From an uncultured Lachnospiraceae bacterium (GTDB lineage Bacteria; Bacillota; Clostridia; Lachnospirales; Lachnospiraceae), in NCBI GenBank assembly GCA_905233835.1, contig CAJOGB010000065.1:5374-13700 (forward strand): a DNA stretch of 8,327 bases. The letters run 5' to 3'. Both the position numbers and the translations under genes were made by a program. Positions 1-6,069 of this stretch are shown here, in pieces (position 1 is the first letter of the stretch; each line of letters starts with the position of its first letter). The notes below the pieces were generated by a model. That model did not search any database. It was not told where the DNA came from and saw only the letters and a list, made by a program, of their open reading frames with translations.

Positions 1-1
1 A

Positions 2-838
2 TTTGTAAAGGCGGTTGCGGATGAACTTGGTATCATGGTGTACCAGCCGGAAAGCATTAAAAGTCCGGAAGTGATTGCGGAGTTAAAAGAAATCAATGCG
101 GATATTTTTGTGGTAGCCGCTTATGGACAGATTTTGCCGAAGGAACTTTTGGAAGTACCAAAGTACGGTTGCATTAACGTACATGCTTCTTTGCTTCCGA
201 AATATCGCGGCGCGTCTCCCATTCAGTGGTCCATTTTAAACGGAGATGAGGTGACGGGTGTTACCATTATGCAGATGGGTGAAGGCTTGGATGACGGCGA
301 TATTTTAATGCAGGAAGAAGTGGTCATCGATCCGGATGAAACCGGCGGAAGCCTTTTTGATAAGTTGGCTGTAGTGGGCGGAAATCTTTGCTGTATGGCT
401 CTGACCGCCATTGAAGAAGGGGTGGTTACCCCAATTCCACAGGATGAGTCACAGGCCACAAAGGTTGGCATGATTAAAAAGGAACTTGGACTTATTGATT
501 TTTCAAGACCGGCGGAAGAAATCGCCCGCTACGTTCGCGGATTAAATCCATGGCCTTGTACCTATACCTTTTATAACGGAAAGATCCTTAAGGTTTGGCG
601 TGCAAAACGAGACGTCTTTTTGGAGAACATGTTCGGCGAGGAATTAATCGGTGATACCATGGCAAAGGATACCATTCCGGGCACCGTGGTACATGTGAAC
701 GGAAAGCATCTTCTAATCCAGACCGGAGAAGGATTTTTATCCGTGGAGGAAGTCCAGATGGAAGGAAAACGCCGTATGTGGATTGAAGATTTCTTAAACG
801 GCTATTCCTTAACCGAAGGTGAATTAATAGGAAATTAA
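2..838 (+). CDS. fmt: Methionyl-tRNA formyltransferase, 5'-truncated by the window edge
   Basis: Transfers a formyl group from 10-formyl-tetrahydrofolate to the amino group of Met on initiator tRNA, in the cytoplasm, for bacterial translation initiation. The reading frame is open from base 2, before the first ATG at 35, and reads FVKAVADELGIMVYQPE. That aligns near residue 48 of full-length Fmt as I recall it, so about 47 N-terminal residues lie upstream; the ATG at 35 is an internal Met, not the start. The formyltransferase core is clear: AAYGQILP, then INVHASLLPKYRGASPIQW with the catalytic Asn and His (His codon 182-184), and GLDDGDIL with the catalytic Asp (codon 299-301). The C-terminal tRNA-binding OB-fold domain is present, starting after RGLNPWPCTYT and ending with WIEDFLNGYSLTEGE. 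The stop is 3 bases before rsmB, so the two genes are very probably co-transcribed. No oddity is seen in the visible part. Confidence 0.97.
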   Translation, partial: FVKAVADELGIMVYQPESIKSPEVIAELKEINADIFVVAAYGQILPKELLEVPKYGCINVHASLLPKYRGASPIQWSILNGDEVTGVTIMQMGEGLDDGDILMQEEVVIDPDETGGSLFDKLAVVGGNLCCMALTAIEEGVVTPIPQDESQATKVGMIKKELGLIDFSRPAEEIARYVRGLNPWPCTYTFYNGKILKVWRAKRDVFLENMFGEELIGDTMAKDTIPGTVVHVNGKHLLIQTGEGFLSVEEVQMEGKRRMWIEDFLNGYSLTEGELIGN

Positions 839-841
839 TTT

Positions 842-2125
842 ATGGCAAAAGAAAATTTGCGCGCACTGTCTTTAGACGTGGTGATGGAAGTTCTTGAAAA
901 GCAGGGGTTTTCCAACCAGGTGTTAAACGTTGTGCTTTCAAAATATCAATACTTGGAAAAACAGGAGAGAGGCTTTATCAGTCGGTTGTCTTTGGGCACC
1001 ATTGAGAATGCTTTTCTTTTGGATGAAATCATAAATTCCTATTCCAAGACAAAGGTAAAAAAGCAAAAGCCCGTGATTCGAAATATCTTACGCTTAAGTG
1101 TGTATCAGATTTATTTCATGGACAGCGTGCCGGAATCCGCTATCGTAAATGAGGCGGTAAAACTCGCAAAAAAACGTGGCTTTGCGGGACTTTGTGGATT
1201 TGTAAACGGAATTCTTCGAGCAATTCTTCGGGAAGAAAAACCTTTGAAGGAATATGTGGGTGATTCCTTGTCCCTTTCTTATTCCATGCCAAATTGGATT
1301 TGCGAAAAATGGGAGAAGGATTACGGAAAAGATAGAACAAGAGAAATCTTAAACGGATTTTCACAGGATAAGGGCGTTACCGTTCGATGCGATGTGACAA
1401 AGATTGCTCCCGATAAGTTGAAAGAGACTTTGGAGACTGAGGGTATGCGTGTGTTTGATACCACGATTCCTTATGCATTCCGAATTGCGGATTATGATTA
1501 TCTGGAGAAGTCACAAAGTTTTCGGGACGGACTTTTTTATGTTCAGGATTTGTCTTCCATGGAGGTGGCGGAGGCAGCAGAGTTGTTTTCGGGAGCATGC
1601 GTTTTAGATGTTTGTGCCGCACCCGGCGGAAAGAGTATCCATATGGGAGAAGTCTTGGAATCCTTAGGTGGCGGATCTGTGGAAGCCAGAGATTTATCGC
1701 CGGATAAGGTGGGCATCATTGAAGAAAATATCGCGCGCACCGGACGAAAAAACGTGACGGCACGTGTCTTTGATGCCAGAGAATTTGATGCTTCTTCCGA
1801 AGGAAAATACGACCGGGTGCTCTGCGATCTTCCCTGTTCCGGACTTGGGGTTATCGGAAAGAAACCGGAGATTCGATATCGCGTGCAGCCGGAGGATATT
1901 CTTTCTCTACAGTCTTTGCAGAGAGAAATTCTTGCCAATGCCGTTCGCTATGTAAAACCCGGCGGTCGACTGGTATACTCGACTTGTACAATTACTCGTG
2001 AAGAAAATGATGAGAACGTCAAATGGTTGTGTGAAAACTATCCGCAACTGGAACTTCTCTCGAGCACACAGTATTTTCCTGAGAAAAATATTAGAGATGG
2101 ATTTTGTGTGGCCGTATTTGGATGA
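842..2125 (+). CDS. rsmB: 16S rRNA (cytosine-967-C5)-methyltransferase RsmB
   Basis: Makes m5C at position 967 (E. coli numbering) of 16S rRNA using S-adenosylmethionine. Residues 1 to about 135 are the NusB-like RNA-binding domain (QERGFISRLSLGTIE, VNEAVKLAK, GFVNGILRAI). The C-terminal Rossmann methyltransferase domain follows, with SAM motif I VLDVCAAPGGK (254-264), motif IV CDLPCSGLGVIGKKPEIRYR (328-347) carrying the release Cys332, and motif VI VYSTCTITREEN (378-389) with the nucleophile Cys382. Length 427 aa is normal for the family (about 430-450). The ATG is preceded by AGGA at 829-832, 9 bases away. The C-terminus is odd: family members usually end DGFF(I/M)A(K/R) plus basic residues, whereas this one ends DGFCVAVFG. 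The last codons and the TGA at 2123-2125 lie inside the left inverted repeat of the 171-bp element, so the native tail seems to have been replaced. The catalytic domain is otherwise complete and probably functional. Confidence 0.95.
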   Translation: MAKENLRALSLDVVMEVLEKQGFSNQVLNVVLSKYQYLEKQERGFISRLSLGTIENAFLLDEIINSYSKTKVKKQKPVIRNILRLSVYQIYFMDSVPESAIVNEAVKLAKKRGFAGLCGFVNGILRAILREEKPLKEYVGDSLSLSYSMPNWICEKWEKDYGKDRTREILNGFSQDKGVTVRCDVTKIAPDKLKETLETEGMRVFDTTIPYAFRIADYDYLEKSQSFRDGLFYVQDLSSMEVAEAAELFSGACVLDVCAAPGGKSIHMGEVLESLGGGSVEARDLSPDKVGIIEENIARTGRKNVTARVFDAREFDASSEGKYDRVLCDLPCSGLGVIGKKPEIRYRVQPEDILSLQSLQREILANAVRYVKPGGRLVYSTCTITREENDENVKWLCENYPQLELLSSTQYFPEKNIRDGFCVAVFG

Positions 2126-2138
2126 ATGAGATATTTCC
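2113..2138 (+). repeat. Left terminal inverted repeat of the 171-bp element
   Basis: CGTATTTGGA (2113-2122) is the exact complement of 2274-2283, and AGATATTTCC (2129-2138) of 2256-2265. The middle TGAATG (2123-2128) pairs with 2267-2272 through five Watson-Crick pairs and one G-U pair. The arm includes the rsmB stop TGA at 2123-2125, so a terminating ribosome would sit on it and keep the stem open. Confidence 0.8.
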
Positions 2139-2145
2139 GAATAGT

Positions 2146-2251
2146 CACCGCGTAGCGTTCCGAATACACTTTGTTATTCCGTTGGACTGCACCGTTTACG
2201 AGTGCAGGACATTACGGAATGTCAAAGGGATGAGGTAGAGCGGAGACGGTG
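2146..2251 (+). other. Three-hairpin core of the structured element
   Basis: Closed by CACCG/CGGTG (2146-2150 with 2247-2251). Hairpin 1: GAATA 2162-2166 with TATTC 2175-2179. Hairpin 2: CTGCAC 2187-2192 with GTGCAG 2202-2207; an inner CG/CG pair (2193-2194 with 2199-2200) leaves a TTTA loop and a bulged A2201. Hairpin 3: GACATT 2208-2213 with AATGTC 2218-2223 around the tetraloop ACGG; it abuts hairpin 2 with no spacer, so the two could stack coaxially. ATTCCG 2176-2181 can instead pair with CGGAAT 2215-2220, an alternative that excludes hairpins 1 and 3. The 9-mer TTCCGAATA occurs twice (2135-2143 and 2158-2166). Pairings were found by eye; no folding energy was computed. Confidence 0.6.
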
Positions 2252-2255
2252 CCGA

Positions 2256-2283
2256 GGAAATATCTGCGTTCAGTCCAAATACG
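2256..2283 (-). repeat. Right terminal inverted repeat of the 171-bp element
   Basis: Complement of the left arm, with two extra single bases, G2266 and G2273, that would be bulged. As RNA the two arms would give about 26 base pairs interrupted only by these bulges. Just outside it is TAAGAGA (2285-2291), the only plausible ribosome-binding site for the ATG at 2297. Confidence 0.8.
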
Positions 2284-2296
2284 CTAAGAGAAAATT

Positions 2297-2410
2297 ATGA
2301 CAGATATAAAGAGTTTAAATTTAGAGGAATTAATAGAATATGTGGAGGCCTTGGGTGAGAAGAAGTTCCGAGAAACTACGACGAGATGTCAAACATCCCC
2401 AAGTCCTTGA
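2297..2410 (+). pseudogene. rlmN: Frameshifted N-terminal remnant of rlmN
   Basis: A 37-codon frame starts at ATG 2297 and stops at TGA 2408-2410. Its first 26 residues, MTDIKSLNLEELIEYVEALG followed by EKKFRE, are a good match to the start of RlmN proteins, which run on from GEK.FRA.Q through about 14 further residues into the FDEM/YDEM motif. Here FRE (ending at 2374) is followed by only two bases (AC) and then TAC-GAC-GAG-ATG, which reads YDEM in another frame. About 40 nt are therefore missing relative to the family, and the frame changes at the junction, after which this frame codes for 11 unrelated residues. The remnant overlaps the downstream core ORF by 25 bases, so its translation might deliver ribosomes to the ATG at 2386. 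Confidence 0.8.
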
Positions 2411-3294
2411 AAGAAAAGTTGCAGCGCAATGCGGACTACGTTTCCCTCGTGCAACGGGATTGCCAGATTTCCAAGGAAGACGGCACCAGAAAGTATCTGT
2501 TTGAATTAAGTGACGGAAACTTTGTGGAAAGCGTTATGATGCGCTATGAGTACGGTATCTCCGTGTGTGTATCTTCGCAGGTTGGTTGCAAGATGGGATG
2601 CAGATTTTGCGCATCTACTTTGGACGGCTGGCTTAGAAATTTAACACCCTCTGAAATTTTGGACCAGATTTACGCGATTTCAAAGGATATGGGAGAACGC
2701 GTAGGACACGTTGTTGTTATGGGAACGGGAGAACCTTTGGATAACTTTGATAATCTTTTAAAGTTTATCGAACTTTTAACGGATGAAAACGGACTAAACA
2801 TTTCCCAAAGAAACGTAACGGTTTCCACCTGCGGAATCGTACCGAAGATTTATGAATTGGCAGACAAACAGTTGCAGATTACTCTGGCGTTGTCACTTCA
2901 TGCTTCTTCTCAGGAAAAACGAAAGGAACTGATGCCGGTGGCAAACTCCTTTGACTTATCGGAAGTCTTAAAAGCCTGTGATTACTATTTTGAAAAAACG
3001 GGACGCAGAATGAGCTATGAATACAGCCTCATCGCGGGTCAAAACGATCGGGATGAAGACGTGCGGGAATTGGTGGAACTTTTTGCCAAAAAGAACTGCC
3101 ACATTAACCTAATTCCGGTGAATCCGATTAAGGAGAGAAACTACCAATCTTCAAGCAAAGAGGCGGTTTTTGCCTTTAAAAATAAACTTGAAAAAAACGG
3201 AATAAATGTTACCATTAGAAGAGAAATGGGCAGGGATATTGACGGTGCCTGCGGACAGCTTCGCAGACGTCATTTGGAGTCATCCCGTCCATAG
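2386..3294 (+). CDS. rlmN: RlmN, 23S rRNA/tRNA adenine-C2 methyltransferase, N-terminally truncated
   Basis: RlmN is a radical-SAM enzyme that makes 2-methyladenosine at A2503 of 23S rRNA and at A37 of some tRNAs. The core is complete: CVSSQVGCKMGCRFCAS carries the resolving Cys61 and the [4Fe-4S]-binding CX3CX2C set Cys68/72/75; GTGEP is the SAM-binding motif; and RDIDGACGQLRRR near the end holds the methyl-carrying Cys289. Length is 302 aa, against about 345 expected. The missing part is the N-terminal helical RNA-recognition domain, whose start survives out of frame at 2297-2374. In this frame a TGA at 2356-2358 blocks upstream extension and the first usable start is ATG 2386, which has no good Shine-Dalgarno sequence. 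Expression may therefore depend on reinitiation from the remnant frame. The intact active site suggests a recent event or a retained function; loss of the substrate-binding part suggests weak or no activity. A sequencing or assembly deletion is also possible. It is followed after 9 bases by the phosphatase gene. Confidence 0.85.
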   Translation: MSNIPKSLKEKLQRNADYVSLVQRDCQISKEDGTRKYLFELSDGNFVESVMMRYEYGISVCVSSQVGCKMGCRFCASTLDGWLRNLTPSEILDQIYAISKDMGERVGHVVVMGTGEPLDNFDNLLKFIELLTDENGLNISQRNVTVSTCGIVPKIYELADKQLQITLALSLHASSQEKRKELMPVANSFDLSEVLKACDYYFEKTGRRMSYEYSLIAGQNDRDEDVRELVELFAKKNCHINLIPVNPIKERNYQSSSKEAVFAFKNKLEKNGINVTIRREMGRDIDGACGQLRRRHLESSRP

Positions 3295-3300
3295 GAAAGG
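3293..3300 (+). promoter_or_regulatory. Ribosome-binding site deciding the phosphatase start
   Basis: AGGAAAGG lies directly at the rlmN stop. It is 3 bases before ATG 3304 and 9 bases before the in-frame ATG 3310. The usual 5-10 base spacing favours 3310, giving a protein beginning MIFYAMTDEG and two residues shorter; the longer start is kept as the default call. Confidence 0.5.
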
Positions 3301-3303
3301 AAA

Positions 3304-4047
3304 ATGGAAATGATATTTTATGCCATGACAGATGAAGGTCAGGTGCGTAATAACAATCAGGATTACGTATTTGCCTCAGATGCCGATGCAGGAAGGCTTT
3401 CCAATCTGTTTATTGTAGCAGACGGAATGGGAGGTCACTTGGCAGGAGAATATGCTTCCGAGACAGCGGTAAAGACGGTGTTGGAAGATGTTCGGGCGAA
3501 ACGCGAAGAAAAGCCCATTGCCATTTTGGAATCTGCAATCAAGCGTGCAAATAAAAGAATATTTTTAGAAGCCCAAAACGATCCGAAAAAGAGGGGAATG
3601 GGCACTACCATGGTTTGCGCCACCGTTTCCGGTGGACGTCTTTATGTAGCCAATGTGGGAGATAGCAGACTTTATGCGATTTCCGGTGGCAGACTGCAGC
3701 AGATCACCAGAGATCATTCTGTGGTAGAGGAGTTGGTTCGAAGCGGCGGTTTGACGAAGGAACTGGCTTCCAAGCATAAGGATAAGCACAAAATTACCAG
3801 AGCAATCGGTGCGGAGCCGGATGTAAAAGTGGACTTCTTTGACGTGGCCTTAGATGATATATCCGCAGTTTTGATGTGTACCGACGGACTTACCAATATG
3901 GTGGAGGATGCGCAGATCGAAGAGATTTTGATTTCTTCCGATAAGGTAAAACAAAAAGTTGAGAAATTGGTAAGTACAGCAAACGAAAACGGCGGAAAAG
4001 ATAACATCACGGTAGTGGTGATCGATTCTTTTTTAGATGAGGTGTAA
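3304..4047 (+). CDS. prpC: PP2C-family serine/threonine protein phosphatase (Stp/PrpC type)
   Basis: Removes phosphate from Ser/Thr residues of proteins, including the partner kinase encoded directly downstream; cytoplasmic and Mn/Mg-dependent. The bacterial PP2C motifs are all present in order: VRNNNQD (14-20), VADGMGGHLAGEYAS (38-52) with metal ligands Asp40 and Gly41, GMGTTMV (98-104), VANVGDSRLY (115-124), ITRDHSVVEELV (134-145), TRAIG (165-169), MCTDGLTNMV (191-200) with Asp194, and GGKDNITVVVI (230-240) with Asp233. At 247 aa it has the usual single-domain length, with no membrane segment or extra sensor. Only 3 bases separate its stop from the kinase ATG, and the kinase ribosome-binding site (GAGGTG, 4039-4044) lies inside its last codons, so the pair is likely translationally coupled. 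The start may be ATG 3310 instead. The symbol follows Bacillus usage; stp is the other common name. Confidence 0.95.
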   Translation: MEMIFYAMTDEGQVRNNNQDYVFASDADAGRLSNLFIVADGMGGHLAGEYASETAVKTVLEDVRAKREEKPIAILESAIKRANKRIFLEAQNDPKKRGMGTTMVCATVSGGRLYVANVGDSRLYAISGGRLQQITRDHSVVEELVRSGGLTKELASKHKDKHKITRAIGAEPDVKVDFFDVALDDISAVLMCTDGLTNMVEDAQIEEILISSDKVKQKVEKLVSTANENGGKDNITVVVIDSFLDEV

Positions 4048-4050
4048 GGA

Positions 4051-6060
4051 ATGTTTGAAAACGGAACATACGTAGGAAATCGCTACGAGATTATAGAAAA
4101 AATCGGCGCAGGCGGAATGAGCGATGTGTATAAGGCATTAGATCACGCGCTGGGCAGAGAGGTTGCGTTAAAGGTGTTAAAGCAGGAGTTTAATGAGGAC
4201 TCTTCCTTTATCGCAAAATTCCGTCAGGAGGCACAGGCCGCTGCGGGATTGGAACATGCAAATATCGTTAATATCTACGATGTGGGAAATGAAAACGGAA
4301 TGTACTACATCGTTATGGAATACGTAGAGGGTATTACCTTAAAGACCTATATCGCAAAGAAGGGTCGCCTTGCATTTAATGAGGTGATTTCCATCGCCAT
4401 TCAGGTGGGACGCGGTATCGAAGCGGCTCATAAGAAAAATATCATTCACCGTGATATTAAGCCGCAGAATATCATGATTTCCCGTGAAGGAAAAGTAAAG
4501 GTTACAGACTTTGGTATTGCCAGAGCCGTGACATCGAATACCGTCAGTGCGGACATCATGGGAAGCGTACACTATTCTTCACCGGAGCAGGCAAGAAACG
4601 GATACGTTTCCTTCCAGAGTGATATCTATTCTTTGGGTATCGTGATGTATGAAATGGTAACCGGACGTGTACCTTTTGACGGAGATACCACCGTAAATAT
4701 TGCTTTACAGCATTTGCAGTCAGAAATGACTCCGCCAAGTGTGTATGCGGATAATATTCCAATCAGTTTGGAAAAGATTATCAAAAAAGCAACCATGAAA
4801 AACCAGGACAGAAGATATCAGTCCATGGAAGATTTGCTTACGGATTTAAAGAAAGCTTTGGTAAATCCGGATGAGGATTTTGTGACCTTAAACGATAATG
4901 ATGAGGGAGATAAGACCAGAGTCATTACCGATCAGGAAGTAAAGGCCATTCAGGAAAAAATCGGACTTGTAAACGTTTTGGATGAAGACGATGACGATTA
5001 CGATGACGATGATGACGAATACGAAGATGACGACGATGACGATGAAATCAATCCGAACATGGATAAGGCCTTCCGTATCATGGGAATCGTGGTGGCGGTT
5101 TTAATCGTTATCTTGGTGATTTATTTCATCGGAACCTTCCTTGGCTGGTTCAAGTTTAGCGCAAAGGATAAGGACGAGGAACAGCCGACTGAGATTACCG
5201 AAGAACAGATTGAAATGGTAAATCTTCTCGGAATGACTGAGGATGAAGCAAAGACCAAATTAAAAGAACTTGGTCTCGGATATAAAAACGTGGGTACCGC
5301 TTCTTCCGATGAGTATGAAGTCGGAAAGATTATGAGCCAGAGCGTTGCTGCAGGTGAAAAGGTTTCCGCAAACGAAACCATTAAGGTAACCGTATCCTCA
5401 GGAAAAGGACAGATTTCCATTCCGAGTGTGGTGGGATCTCCCGAGGCTTCTGCAGAGCAGACCTTAAAGGATTCCGGATTTAAAGTAAATAAAACTTACG
5501 AGTACTCCGCAGAAGTGGAGCAGGGCATAGTTATGAATCAGAACCCGGGAGCAAACTCCTCCGGTAAAGAGGGCGATACCATTACCATCGTGGTTTCTCA
5601 GGGTAAGGAATCCGTAAAAGTTCCGGATCTTACCAACAAGACCCAGGATGAGGCTACTGCCGCATTGGCTTCCGTAAAACTGAATGTTGGAAATATTACT
5701 TCCGAAAAGAGTAATAATATCGAGGCCGGCCGTGTCATTCGTCAGGGAACAGCGGCAGGCGGATACTTAGATGCGGGAAGTGCGGTTGATTTCGTGATTT
5801 CCGAAGGAAAAGAGGAAGCATTATATAAATTTACATGGACTGCTCAGTATACCGGAACCGTTAAGATTGTGGATTCTACCGGTTTTGTGGGATATGAAGG
5901 CGGTGTCACAAAAGGACAGCAGATTACCGCTTCCGGTATGAAGTCAAATACCGGTCAGGTGATCTTTAGCGGTAACGTGACGGAAAAGGATGAAAGTACC
6001 GGGGTGGAATCCACCAGAGATGTTTCTTCCACCCAGAGTGTTACCTTTGAAAAGCAATAA
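4051..6060 (+). CDS. prkC: PASTA-domain serine/threonine protein kinase (PrkC/Stk type)
   Basis: Membrane kinase that couples extracellular peptidoglycan or lipid II sensing to Ser/Thr phosphorylation of cell-division, wall-synthesis and translation proteins. Kinase domain about 12-270: Gly-rich loop IGAGGMSDVY (18-27), catalytic Lys41, alpha-C Glu60, HRDIKPQN (133-140) with Asp135, DFG (153-155), activation-loop Thr161/Thr164 before GSVHYSSPEQ (171-180). A long cytoplasmic linker to about 338 includes a run of almost pure Asp/Glu at 311-332. One membrane segment spans about 342-367 (IMGIVVAVLIVILVIYFIG). Outside are three PASTA repeats: about 384-452, 453-520 and 521-588, the last two opening SIPSVVGSPEA and KVPDLTNKTQDEA. 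A Thr/Ser/Gly-rich, probably beta-rich tail of about 80 residues (589-669) follows and is not a PASTA repeat. Total 669 aa is typical. It follows the phosphatase by 3 bases and is followed 9 bases later by rsgA. RsgA orthologues are known substrates of PrkC-type kinases in some Firmicutes, which fits the linkage. Confidence 0.96.
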   Translation: MFENGTYVGNRYEIIEKIGAGGMSDVYKALDHALGREVALKVLKQEFNEDSSFIAKFRQEAQAAAGLEHANIVNIYDVGNENGMYYIVMEYVEGITLKTYIAKKGRLAFNEVISIAIQVGRGIEAAHKKNIIHRDIKPQNIMISREGKVKVTDFGIARAVTSNTVSADIMGSVHYSSPEQARNGYVSFQSDIYSLGIVMYEMVTGRVPFDGDTTVNIALQHLQSEMTPPSVYADNIPISLEKIIKKATMKNQDRRYQSMEDLLTDLKKALVNPDEDFVTLNDNDEGDKTRVITDQEVKAIQEKIGLVNVLDEDDDDYDDDDDEYEDDDDDDEINPNMDKAFRIMGIVVAVLIVILVIYFIGTFLGWFKFSAKDKDEEQPTEITEEQIEMVNLLGMTEDEAKTKLKELGLGYKNVGTASSDEYEVGKIMSQSVAAGEKVSANETIKVTVSSGKGQISIPSVVGSPEASAEQTLKDSGFKVNKTYEYSAEVEQGIVMNQNPGANSSGKEGDTITIVVSQGKESVKVPDLTNKTQDEATAALASVKLNVGNITSEKSNNIEAGRVIRQGTAAGGYLDAGSAVDFVISEGKEEALYKFTWTAQYTGTVKIVDSTGFVGYEGGVTKGQQITASGMKSNTGQVIFSGNVTEKDESTGVESTRDVSSTQSVTFEKQ

Positions 6061-6069
6061 AGGAAGAAT

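Larger units (their letters stand above)
2113..2283. mobile_element. MITE-like structured repeat element with long inverted ends
   Basis: Seen directly: the first 26 bases (2113-2138) and last 28 bases (2256-2283) are inverted complements, with 10 perfect pairs at the outside, 10 perfect pairs inside and a looser middle. Between them are an inner 5-bp pairing (CACCG 2146-2150 with CGGTG 2247-2251) and three local hairpins, giving a multi-branched fold. There is no open reading frame of note and no transposase. The size, inverted ends and insertion at a gene end resemble a miniature inverted-repeat element or a dispersed structured intergenic repeat. That classification is inference, since only one copy is in the window. 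No clear target-site duplication is seen: the flanks are GTGTGGC on the left and CTAAGAG on the right. It overlaps the last 13 bases of rsmB and ends 13 bases before the rlmN start remnant. In an rsmB-rlmN transcript it would form a long double-stranded stem that could attract RNase III or affect downstream expression. Confidence 0.7.

Noticed and set aside
35..838. ATG at 35 as the true start of fmt
   Set aside because: The frame is open to the window edge and the upstream residues match the family, so the gene starts before the window.
1543..1938. 131-codon antisense open frame opposite rsmB
   Set aside because: Its composition and sequence look like a shadow of the conserved methyltransferase motifs. 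It has no family resemblance or ribosome-binding site.
2113..2283. tRNA, group II intron fragment or CRISPR repeat in the structured element
   Set aside because: There is no tRNA-like acceptor or anticodon layout, no intron domain V/VI pattern, and no regularly spaced direct repeats.
2360..2390. Programmed ribosomal frameshift in rlmN
   Set aside because: There is no slippery heptamer or stimulatory structure at the junction, and about 14 conserved residues are missing as well, which frameshifting cannot explain.
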